From the NCBI RefSeq assembly GCF_020075705.1, contig NZ_JAIQUM010000083.1, positions 1 to 18,828 on the forward strand: a DNA stretch of 18,828 bases. Reading direction: 5' to 3'. This document shows, piece by piece, positions 12,808 through 18,828 of the stretch. The notes under the pieces were generated by a model, which was given only the letters and a program-made list of their open reading frames with translations, was not told the DNA's origin and did not search any database. How positions within the stretch are numbered: position 1 is the first letter of the stretch; each line of letters opens with the position of its first letter. Made by a program: the position numbers and the translations under genes. The stretch is from Metabacillus rhizolycopersici. GTDB lineage: Bacteria; Bacillota; Bacilli; Bacillales; Bacillaceae.

Positions 12808-14103
12808 TTGACAACATTAATATTAGCATCAGTAATTTTTTTACTAACACTTATCTTAGTTATCTGGCAGCCTAAAGGATTAAATATCGGTTGGTCTGCC
12901 TGTGGAGGAGCAATCCTCGCCCTATTAGTAGGAGTTGTCGGATTTAGTGATGTCCTAGAAGTGATAGACATTACATGGAACGCAACTTTATCCTTTGTTG
13001 CAATTATTATCATTTCATTAATATTAGATGAGATTGGATTATTTGATTGGGCAGCCCTTCATATGGCAAGGGCTGCAAAAAGTAATGGAATAAAAATGTT
13101 TATCTATGTCAGTATTTTAGGTGCAATTGTCGCTGCCTTTTTTGCCAATGATGGGGCTGCATTAATATTGACACCGATTGTTCTAGCAATGGTTCGCAAT
13201 TTGAATTTTAAAGAAAAAATGATATTCCCTTTCATTATGGCAAGTGGATTTATTGCGGATACAACTTCACTACCATTCGTAGTGAGTAACCTAGTTAACA
13301 TTGTATCTGCAGATTTCTTTGAGATTGGATTCGTAGAGTATGCTTCCAGAATGATTATTCCTAACTTATTTTCACTGACGGCAACAATCATCGTATTATT
13401 AATTTATTTTAGAAAAAGTATTCCAAGAACATACGATTTATCTAGATTAAGAAAGCCAGTTGAAGCAATTAGAGATCCAAAAATGTTTCGTCTTTCATGG
13501 TATGTTCTTGGGGTCTTACTAATTGGTTACTTTGCTAGTGAATTTATCAATCTCCCTGTTTCTATCGTTGCAGGAATTATCGCGATATTCTTCCTATTGA
13601 TGGCGCGAAGAAGTGCAGCCGTTAATACGAAAGCAGTTATTAAAGGAGCGCCATGGAGTATCGTATTTTTTTCGATTGGGATGTATGTTGTTGTATACGG
13701 ATTAGGAAATGCTGGACTAACAACTGCGTTAGCTAGTGTAATCCAAGTAGCTGCCGAACAAGGTTTATTCATGGCTACGATGTCAATGGGCTTTATTGCT
13801 GCCTTCCTGTCATCGCTTATGAATAATATGCCAACAGTGATGATTGATGCATTAGCGATTGCTGAAACCGATACTTCTGGTATGATTCGGGAAGCACTGA
13901 TTTATGCCAATGTGATTGGGTCAGATCTAGGTCCAAAAATCACACCAATCGGTTCACTTGCCACATTAGTGTGGCTCCATGTCTTATCCCAAAAAGGGGT
14001 TAACATATCTTGGGGAACCTATTTTAAAACGGGTATTGTTTTAACAATCCCTATCCTATTTATTACGTTGCTTGGTTTATACTTAACACTATTATTTTTC
14101 TAA
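12808..14103 (+). CDS. arsB: ArsB arsenite efflux carrier (YqcL/ArsY-like)
   Basis: The protein is 431 aa with about 11-12 hydrophobic segments. Motifs typical of ArsB/NhaD permeases are present: [32 protein letters not shown], the [11 protein letters not shown] re-entrant region, and [21 protein letters not shown] place the start at TTG 12808, since GGAGG at 12795-12799 is spaced 8 nt from it. The ATG at 12793, five codons earlier, contains that site and has none of its own. It exports As(OH)3/Sb(OH)3, alone by proton exchange or energised by ArsA, which is encoded here too. Confidence 0.93.
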   Translation: MTTLILASVIFLLTLILVIWQPKGLNIGWSACGGAILALLVGVVGFSDVLEVIDITWNATLSFVAIIIISLILDEIGLFDWAALHMARAAKSNGIKMFIYVSILGAIVAAFFANDGAALILTPIVLAMVRNLNFKEKMIFPFIMASGFIADTTSLPFVVSNLVNIVSADFFEIGFVEYASRMIIPNLFSLTATIIVLLIYFRKSIPRTYDLSRLRKPVEAIRDPKMFRLSWYVLGVLLIGYFASEFINLPVSIVAGIIAIFFLLMARRSAAVNTKAVIKGAPWSIVFFSIGMYVVVYGLGNAGLTTALASVIQVAAEQGLFMATMSMGFIAAFLSSLMNNMPTVMIDALAIAETDTSGMIREALIYANVIGSDLGPKITPIGSLATLVWLHVLSQKGVNISWGTYFKTGIVLTIPILFITLLGLYLTLLFF

Positions 14104-14118
14104 AAGGAGAATTTCAAC

Positions 14119-14538
14119 ATGTCTAAAAAATCAATTTACTTCTTATGTACAGGAAACTCTTGCAGAAGCCAAATGGCAGAAGGGTGGGCAAAGAAACACT
14201 TAGGCGATGAGTGGGAAGTGAAAAGTGCAGGTTTAGAAGCACACGGTTTAAATCCAAATGCAGTAAAAGCAATGAAGGAAACAGGAATCGATATTTCGAA
14301 CCAAACATCTGATGTGATTGATCCAGAAGTTTTAAATAATGCTGATTTAATCGTTACACTTTGTGGTCATGCTGCAGACAATTGCCCTGTGACTCCTCCG
14401 CATATCAAACGAGTACACTGGGGCTTCGATGACCCAGCAAAAGCAGAAGGAACAGATGAAGAAAAATGGGCTTTCTTCCAACGTGTTCGTGATGAAATTG
14501 GAGAACGAATTGAACGTTTCGCAAAAACTGGAGAATAA
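14119..14538 (+). CDS. arsC: ArsC arsenate reductase, thioredoxin-coupled
   Basis: This 139-aa protein of low-molecular-weight phosphatase fold has the P-loop [16 protein letters not shown] (C10, C15, R16). The resolving pair C82 and C89 lies in [11 protein letters not shown], and the conserved HWGFDDPA is present. All catalytic Cys of the pI258/B. subtilis type are intact. It reduces As(V) to As(III) in the cytosol using thioredoxin. AAAGGAG precedes ATG at 14119, 15 bp after arsB, so the two are co-transcribed. A terminator follows. Confidence 0.95.
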   Translation: MSKKSIYFLCTGNSCRSQMAEGWAKKHLGDEWEVKSAGLEAHGLNPNAVKAMKETGIDISNQTSDVIDPEVLNNADLIVTLCGHAADNCPVTPPHIKRVHWGFDDPAKAEGTDEEKWAFFQRVRDEIGERIERFAKTGE

Positions 14539-14551
14539 TACAATCAAATAG

Positions 14552-14579
14552 CCAAGAGAGCATTCTCTTGGTTATTTTT
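14552..14579 (+). terminator. Intra-operon terminator between arsC and arsD
   Basis: CCAAGAGA (14552-14559) pairs perfectly with TCTCTTGG (14564-14571) around the loop GCAT, followed by TTATTTTTA. It starts 13 bp after the arsC stop and should reduce expression of arsD onwards. Confidence 0.75.
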
Positions 14580-14588
14580 AAGAATAAA

Positions 14589-14608
14589 AAATAAGAAAAT
14601 GCTTATTT
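14589..14608 (+). promoter_or_regulatory. Inverted repeat upstream of arsD
   Basis: AAATAAG (14589-14595) and CTTATTT (14602-14608) are exact inverted repeats with a 6-nt spacer. They lie 23 bp before the arsD start and are followed by TAATAATATATT. It could be an operator of a second promoter or a weak second hairpin. It does not match the TATATAA-N8-TTATATA operators. Confidence 0.35.
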
Positions 14609-14631
14609 AATAATATATTGGAGGGATTTAA

Positions 14632-14994
14632 ATGTATAAGGTTGAGATTTTTGATCCTGCGATGTGTTGTTCGACTGGAGTATGTGGGCCTGGCGTTGAT
14701 CCAGAGTTAACGAGAGTGGCATCTGCTGTTTATTCATTAGAGAAAAAAGGCTTTAATATTAAACGATACCAATTAACAACAAATCCTGAGAAATTTGCAG
14801 AAAACGATGAAATAACTCGTATTTTTAAGGGAAAAGGTCCTGATGCCTTACCAGTTATTTTAGTCAATGATCAAGTTGTAAAAGTGGGAAGTTATCCAAC
14901 AAACGAAGAATTTTCAGAATGGTTTGAGGTAAAGGCTGAAGAGTTAAATGAAAAACCAAAAGCTCGACTTTCTATCAATTTAGAACAACTATAA
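14632..14994 (+). CDS. arsD: ArsD arsenite metallochaperone
   Basis: The 120-aa protein has a thioredoxin-like fold. The N-terminal As(III) site C12, C13 and C18 in DPAMCCSTGVCGPGVDPEL matches the three Cys essential for metallochaperone activity. The second and third vicinal Cys pairs of the E. coli plasmid R773 protein are absent at the C-terminus, as in many shorter homologues. TTGGAGGG precedes ATG at 14632. It takes As(III) from thiols such as bacillithiol and transfers it to ArsA, encoded 23 bp downstream. Confidence 0.93.
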   Translation: MYKVEIFDPAMCCSTGVCGPGVDPELTRVASAVYSLEKKGFNIKRYQLTTNPEKFAENDEITRIFKGKGPDALPVILVNDQVVKVGSYPTNEEFSEWFEVKAEELNEKPKARLSINLEQL

Positions 14995-15017
14995 TAATTT
15001 GGAAAGAAGGAAGAAAC

Positions 15018-16787
15018 ATGTATCCATCATTCAGTCCAAATAATATTCATACTCAATTTTTATTTTTAACAGGAAAAGGTGGGGTAGGAAAAACATCAAC
15101 AGCATGTGCAACAGCAGTGGCATTAGCTGATAGTGGAAAAAAAGTTTTATTGATTAGTACAGACCCTGCGTCTAACCTACAAGATGTATTTGGAATCGAG
15201 TTAACCAGTTCACCAAAAGCAGTTCCAACTGTTAAAAATTTATTTGCGAGTAATATAGATCCCGAAAGCTCAGCAAAAGCCTATCGTGAAAGCGTTGTTG
15301 GTCCATATCGAGATAAATTTCTAGAATCTGTAATCGCTACAATGGAAGAACAATTATCAGGAGCTTGTACAGTTGAAATTGCAGCATTTGATGAATTTAC
15401 TAGTTTTCTCACAAATAGTGAAATCGTCAAGCAATACGACCATATTATTTTTGATACAGCTCCAACAGGTCATACATTACGACTTTTACAACTTCCTACT
15501 GCATGGAATGGATTTTTAGAAGAAAGTACACACGGTGCATCATGCTTAGGGCCTTTATCTGGATTAGCAGATAAAAAAGATCTCTATTCAAGCGCAGTAT
15601 CTGTTCTTTCCAATCCAACTGAAACCACTTTAATACTTGTAACAAGACCAGATGTTTCAGCGCTTTTAGAAGCAGACCGTGCTTCAAAAGAGCTAAAAGA
15701 GATTGGTATCAAAAATCAAATGCTTATTGTAAATGGTCTTCTTCAGAACCACAATGAGGAAGATAAAATATCATCAGCTTTTTACAACCGACAAAAAGAC
15801 GCATTAAAGCAAATGCCAGAAAATTTAAAAGAGGCCATCGCGTACTCGTTACCGTATGTTTCTTACTCTTTAACAGGCGTGGAAAACCTTCGAAGTCTAT
15901 TTAAACCCTATGAGGTTCCAACAACTGAGTTGAATATTGAAAATCAATCAAATAATCTCCCAGGATTACAAGCTATCATTAATGACTTTTCAGCTAACAA
16001 AACAAAGCTGATTTTTACAATGGGTAAAGGTGGCGTAGGAAAAACAACGATTGCATCTGCCATTGCGGTGGGACTAGTTGAAAAAGGGCACCGTGTCCAT
16101 TTAACAACAACCGATCCTGCTGCTCACCTAGATTATCAATTCCAAAGTAATAAACTGAATCAAAACTTAACGATTAGTAGCATTAACCCAAAAGTAGAAG
16201 TCGAAAAATATAAAGCTGAAGTGATAGCCAAATCAAGTAAGGACTTGGATGAAGCAGGTCTCGCTTACTTAAAAGAGGACTTAGAATCACCGTGTACTGA
16301 AGAAATTGCCGTTTTTCAAGCTTTTGCTGAAGTGGTGGCTAGAACAGAAAATGAAATTGTAGTTATTGATACAGCACCAACAGGACATACATTATTATTG
16401 TTAGATGCTTCAGAGTCTTATAGTAAAGAAATTGCTAGGTCAACTGGGGGAGAAGTACCAGACAATGCAAAAAGACTACTGCCTCAAATTCGAAATCCAA
16501 AAGAAACAGCCATTGTCATTGTCACTCTTGCGGAAGCAACACCTGTTTTAGAGGCATCGAGATTACAAGATGATTTAAGACGAGCTAAGATTAATCCAAA
16601 GTGGTGGGTGATTAATCAAAGTTTATCTGCTACAAATACGAATGATCCTATTTTAAAAAGTAAAGCAATGGTAGAAAAGGAATGGATAAACGAAGCTAAT
16701 GAAAAGTTGGCTGAGAAGTGTGCTCTTATTCCTTGGTTACATGAAGAAATGGTTGGGTATGAAAAGCTAAAAAGTTTTGTTAGATAG
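15018..16787 (+). CDS. arsA: ArsA arsenite-stimulated ATPase
   Basis: The 589-aa protein has two homologous halves. Walker A motifs are GKGGVGKT at residues 19-26 and again at about 336-343. The DTAPTGHT signature occurs at 146-153 and 451-458. Three metalloid-binding Cys are recognisable: C117 (GACTVEIAAF), C176 (ASCLGPLSGL) and C426 (SPCTEEIAVF), equivalent to C113, C172 and C422 of R773 ArsA. Length equals the full two-domain form. GAAAGAAGGAAG precedes ATG at 15018. It hydrolyses ATP to drive As(III) export through ArsB and receives As(III) from ArsD. Confidence 0.95.
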   Translation: MYPSFSPNNIHTQFLFLTGKGGVGKTSTACATAVALADSGKKVLLISTDPASNLQDVFGIELTSSPKAVPTVKNLFASNIDPESSAKAYRESVVGPYRDKFLESVIATMEEQLSGACTVEIAAFDEFTSFLTNSEIVKQYDHIIFDTAPTGHTLRLLQLPTAWNGFLEESTHGASCLGPLSGLADKKDLYSSAVSVLSNPTETTLILVTRPDVSALLEADRASKELKEIGIKNQMLIVNGLLQNHNEEDKISSAFYNRQKDALKQMPENLKEAIAYSLPYVSYSLTGVENLRSLFKPYEVPTTELNIENQSNNLPGLQAIINDFSANKTKLIFTMGKGGVGKTTIASAIAVGLVEKGHRVHLTTTDPAAHLDYQFQSNKLNQNLTISSINPKVEVEKYKAEVIAKSSKDLDEAGLAYLKEDLESPCTEEIAVFQAFAEVVARTENEIVVIDTAPTGHTLLLLDASESYSKEIARSTGGEVPDNAKRLLPQIRNPKETAIVIVTLAEATPVLEASRLQDDLRRAKINPKWWVINQSLSATNTNDPILKSKAMVEKEWINEANEKLAEKCALIPWLHEEMVGYEKLKSFVR

Positions 16788-16817
16788 GTTGGCATGGAAC
16801 TGGAGGGTACTGGCCTT

Positions 16818-16871
16818 ATGGCAGTCATAAAGCCAGAAAGATACTTAGAAGGAAGTATTATTCACGATTGA
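16818..16871 (+). other. Possible 17-codon ORF or deletion scar between arsA and the phosphatase gene
   Basis: In the 113-bp gap, GGAGGG (16802-16807) precedes ATG at 16818, giving MAVIKPERYLEGSIIHD and TGA at 16869-16871. The peptide is too short to assign. Some related ars clusters carry a thioredoxin reductase gene (arsT) at this place, so the gap may be a scar of gene loss, but no arsT motif such as GAGPAG can be read here. Confidence 0.25.
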
Positions 16872-16900
16872 AGTAAATCAATTTAATTGGAGGAGTTATA

Positions 16901-17329
16901 ATGACAACAAAGAATTATCATGAACTATTAAAAGATCATATTTATATCGGTGGTGCAGACGATATCGAAGATGTGATGAAAAATGAAAAAGTAGATATTG
17001 CATTTGATTTGAGAGCAGAAGCACCCAAAGAAGAATCGAAATATAATCGCGTTCATAGCCCAATTGTTGATGATGCAGAGCAACAAGATGAATCTGTTAA
17101 GAAATCAATTGATCATGTAGTAAGTGCATATAATGAAGGAAAAAAGGTGTATTTCCACTGCCAGGGCGGTAGTAACCGTACAGGTACTGTTGCAATTGGA
17201 ACACTACTGGCTTTAGGAAAAGCTGATACGATTGAAGAAGCAGAAGAATTAGCTAAGACAGCAAGACCAAAAATCAATGTAAAACCAGAGATGAAAGAAA
17301 CATTAAAAAGAATCTTTCCAAATGCATAG
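16901..17329 (+). CDS. Dual-specificity/tyrosine phosphatase-like protein of the ars operon
   Basis: The 142-aa protein has the Cys-phosphatase loop HCQGGSNRTGT (C87, R93; C-x5-R followed by T). An upstream Asp pair, D57-D58 in VHSPIVDDAEQQD, could give the general acid, and YIGGADDIEDV is the N-terminal strand-turn common to DSP-like enzymes. It is cytosolic with no other domain. TTGGAGGAG precedes ATG at 16901, and the IscA-like gene starts 22 bp downstream, so both belong to the arsA transcript. Hydrolysis of phosphate or arsenate esters is chemically plausible; the substrate is unknown. As I recall, a Bacillus sp. CDB3 ars cluster has two extra genes (orf7, orf8) in this position. Confidence 0.8.
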   Translation: MTTKNYHELLKDHIYIGGADDIEDVMKNEKVDIAFDLRAEAPKEESKYNRVHSPIVDDAEQQDESVKKSIDHVVSAYNEGKKVYFHCQGGSNRTGTVAIGTLLALGKADTIEEAEELAKTARPKINVKPEMKETLKRIFPNA

Positions 17330-17351
17330 TTAATTCAAGGAGGAGAAACAA

Positions 17352-17627
17352 ATGAAAATTACAGATGGAGCTAAACAACTATTAGAAAACTTTTTAAATG
17401 AAAAAGGTGCAGAAGGAATTCGCCTTTCTTCTGTTGCAGGTTGCTGTGGACCACAATTTACGATTTCTTTAGATGCACCACAGGAAACTGATACTGTGAA
17501 AACCATTAACGGAATCAGAGTAGCAATTGATTCTCAAATTACTGGAACTGATGAATTAACTTTAGATAAAGAAGAAAGTCAAGAAGGTGCAGGATTGGTT
17601 TTATTAGGAGCTAGTAGCTGTTGCTAA
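17352..17627 (+). CDS. IscA/HesB-like protein with two vicinal Cys pairs
   Basis: The 91-aa protein follows the A-type carrier fold: MKITDGAKQLLENFLNEKG, RLSSVAGCCGPQFTISLD, a central VKTINGIRVAIDSQ, and the C-terminal LLGASSCC. Normal IscA has single Cys near 35 and a C-x-C at 99-101. Here there are C31-C32 and C90-C91, a layout suited to soft-metal or As(III) binding by three or four thiolates. AAGGAGGAG precedes ATG at 17352. It is the last gene before the strong terminator at 17651. Fe-S assembly, As(III) sequestration or repair of arsenite-damaged clusters are options; the operon favours an arsenic role. Confidence 0.75.
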   Translation: MKITDGAKQLLENFLNEKGAEGIRLSSVAGCCGPQFTISLDAPQETDTVKTINGIRVAIDSQITGTDELTLDKEESQEGAGLVLLGASSCC

Positions 17628-17650
17628 AGGAACAACATTAGAATAGGCGG

Positions 17651-17673
17651 AGCTGCCATTGTGGCAGCTTTTT
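17651..17673 (+). terminator. Rho-independent terminator of the ars operon
   Basis: AGCTGCCA (17651-17658) and TGGCAGCT (17662-17669) form a perfect 8-bp stem with the loop TTG, followed by TTTTTC, 24 bp past the last stop. Confidence 0.9.
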
Positions 17674-17741
17674 CTTAGTGTGTTAAAGGGTGGCGTCAGT
17701 TTAAGAAGAATTAAGTGATTTTAGGACTGAGACATATTCAG

Positions 17742-17757
17742 TTATTCCATTAAAGGG
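17742..17757 (+). repeat. 16-bp direct repeat, copy 1 (copy 2 at 18260-18275)
   Basis: TTATTCCATTAAAGGG occurs exactly at 17742-17757 and 18260-18275, 518 bp apart. A looser relative may lie inverted near 9050-9085. Copy 2 abuts the stem at the possible left end of the IS110 element. Confidence 0.6.
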
Positions 17758-17790
17758 AGCAATTGCGGAACAATGAGCAGTCGCTTTTTT
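17758..17790 (+). terminator. Hairpin with T-run after repeat copy 1
   Basis: AGCAATTGC (17758-17766) pairs with GCAGTCGCT (17777-17785) with one mismatch and one G-U, followed by TTTTT. No gene ends directly before it, so it may belong to the repeat element. Confidence 0.45.
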
Positions 17791-17840
17791 ACTAAACCGA
17801 TCAGAATAGTTCTATAGATGATTGGATGTAAATAATTAAG

Positions 17841-17879
17841 AAACCCAGCTAATCTTCACATGAAGGTAGCTAGGTTTTT
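17841..17879 (+). terminator. Interrupted-stem terminator
   Basis: AAACC, AGCTA and CTTC on the left (17841-17857) pair with GAAG, TAGCT and GGTTT on the right (17862-17877). Small internal bulges interrupt the stem and TTT follows. It acts rightward; the source gene is not evident. Confidence 0.55.
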
Positions 17880-18259
17880 AAAGTTGGATGTGCAAAATAA
17901 CACTTAAAACAAGCGCAAATTATCGGTCAAAGTGACAACTAGAAAACTATTTAAATTTTTCAGTGTTCAGAAATTGATATATAAATTGACGTTATTATTT
18001 GTTCCAAAACTCGTCCTTTTCTGAACACACCTAGATTTGAGTTAAAAGGATGTTTTTTCTTGCTATAGACGTTACAAAACCCTGTTCATTATTCTACGTT
18101 CAATAACCTAATGAAGCCTATCTTATGTTGCAATAAAATCAAAGGAAAAATGAGAAAAGAGTGTGATTTTAAGAGATAAATTGCACACTTTTTAAATGCT
18201 AAATTGCATTCAAAATGGATTTTAAGTGATAATAAAGTCCTTTAATAAAGCCAATCATA
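17880..18259. other. Intergenic stretch, no gene seen
   Basis: This is AT-rich noncoding sequence. CAGTGTTCAGAAA near 17961 and TTTCTGAACACAC near 18019 share an inverted TGTTCAGAAA core, suggesting a weak long hairpin. No frame with a ribosome binding site was found. Confidence 0.45.
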
Positions 18260-18273
18260 TTATTCCATTAAAG

Positions 18274-18396
18274 GGCCAGCATTCCTGTAATGAATGAAAA
18301 TGAGATTTGAGTATCAAAAAGACCTCTTGGTATGATTAAAATGTCCCGAAGCTGGCCAGCGAAAAGGATAAATCTATCATGACCAGGAGGCCTATC
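18274..18396 (+). ncRNA. Candidate bridge-RNA region in the IS110 leader
   Basis: GGCCAGC (18274-18280) is the exact complement of GCTGGCC (18351-18357), closing a domain of about 84 nt directly upstream of the IS110 transposase start. In IS110-group elements the noncoding left end encodes the bridge RNA that guides target and donor recognition. The pairing is seen; the function and the RNA boundaries are inferred. Confidence 0.4.
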
Positions 18397-18828
18397 ATGA
18401 ATTATAACCAAAATAAGAAAATCGCTCAAATTACCCCTAAAACACTTATTATCGGAGTAGATATTGCTAAATTCAAACATGTAGCCAGAGCTCAAGATTT
18501 TAGAGGATTAGAGTTTGGCTCACCTTGTTACTTTGAAAATACAAAAGAAGGATTTCGTCATTTTCTTAATTGGATCTCACAACTTATGCAAGCTCAAACG
18601 ATGGATCAAGTGATTGTCGGTATGGAGCCAACAGGTCATTATTGGTTTAATTTATCTTCTATGCTTAGAGAACATAAGATTAAGTTTGTGGCAGTTAATC
18701 TATTACACGTAAAGAAAAGTAAGGAATTAGATGATAATTCACCAACTAAAAACGATGTAAAAGATGCCAGAGTTATTGCTCAATTGGTCAAGGACGGGAG
18801 ATATGCTGAACCAACTATTCCACAAGGG
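18397..18828 (+). CDS. IS110-family transposase, N-terminal 144 codons (partial)
   Basis: ATG at 18397 follows AGGAGG and the frame runs off the right edge. The DEDD RuvC-like domain is readable: D in LIIGVDIAKFKHVA, E in VIVGMEPTGHYW, and the paired Asp in KNDVKDARVIAQLVKDGRY. The NLLHVKKSKELDDNSPTKND block is typical of IS110. The C-terminal Transposase_20 domain with its catalytic Ser lies beyond the window. The element marks the right boundary of the arsenic island as seen here. Confidence 0.9.
   Translation, partial: MNYNQNKKIAQITPKTLIIGVDIAKFKHVARAQDFRGLEFGSPCYFENTKEGFRHFLNWISQLMQAQTMDQVIVGMEPTGHYWFNLSSMLREHKIKFVAVNLLHVKKSKELDDNSPTKNDVKDARVIAQLVKDGRYAEPTIPQG

Noticed and set aside
12744..13772. 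Three minus-strand frames opposite arsR/arsB
   Set aside because: They are antisense shadows of the arsB coding sequence with low-complexity, membrane-like composition and no start signals.
14123..14547. Minus-strand frames opposite arsC
   Set aside because: They are fully overlapped by the highly conserved arsC frame and show no independent signals.
15496..16828. Minus-strand frames opposite arsA
   Set aside because: They are shadows of the ArsA ATPase gene.
18268..18495. 75-aa minus-strand frame
   Set aside because: It spans the IS110 leader and transposase start on the opposite strand, and the forward transposase motif is clear.

Overview
The window comes from a low-GC Gram-positive bacterium, almost certainly a member of the Bacillaceae. 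The signs are AT-rich DNA, strong AGGAGG-type ribosome binding sites, TTG starts on surface proteins, CcpA (cre) boxes, Bacillus-type ars genes, and IS3 and IS110 elements of Firmicute type. It reads as an accessory island. Its right half is a complete-looking arsenic resistance cluster. Its left and middle parts are a patchwork of insertion sequences and decaying sugar-utilisation genes.

Left part (1-1260): the first 29 codons of a leftward gene, probably a fatty acid desaturase, with DesR-like palindromes upstream. Three more small genes follow: a 32-aa peptide on the minus strand with tandem operators and a terminator, a 39-aa membrane peptide, and a 93-aa protein of unknown function.

Middle part (1560-9000): a CcpA-type promoter leads into a shattered sugar/inositol transporter (MFS) pseudogene and then an intact membrane-anchored sugar-binding protein. 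An IS3-family element follows (about 2985-4221). Next come a perfect 19-bp hairpin, a small gene broken by an amber codon, and a leftward Cys-rich protein with an Asp-rich repeat tail. After these lie a LacI-family repressor broken by a single stop, three operators of type GGAACCGATTCC, a broken GH13 alpha-glucosidase, and a second paralogous membrane-anchored sugar-binding protein. The two binding proteins are intact, while the repressor, hydrolase and transporter around them are dead. No ABC partner or sensor kinase is visible.

Transition (9000-11480): repeats, a short leader with a terminator hairpin before a decayed ORF, a second IS3-family element (about 9582-10812) whose orfA carries a 7-bp duplication frameshift, and a universal stress protein pseudogene cut at its N-terminus at the IS boundary.

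Arsenic island (11480-17680): a truncated arsI-like glyoxalase; an XRE regulator whose promoter carries two overlapping copies of the operator found at arsR; then arsR, arsB, arsC, a terminator, arsD, arsA, a dual-specificity phosphatase and an IscA/HesB-like protein with two vicinal Cys pairs, closed by a strong terminator. ArsR senses As(III). ArsC reduces arsenate using thioredoxin. ArsD hands As(III) to the ArsA ATPase, which drives the ArsB membrane carrier. The last two genes have no settled role and are the best candidates for under-described arsenic functions.

Right end (17680-18828): terminators, a 16-bp repeat, and the 5' part of an IS110-family element whose noncoding leader could hold a bridge RNA. 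I ran no database searches. Family names come from recognised motifs.
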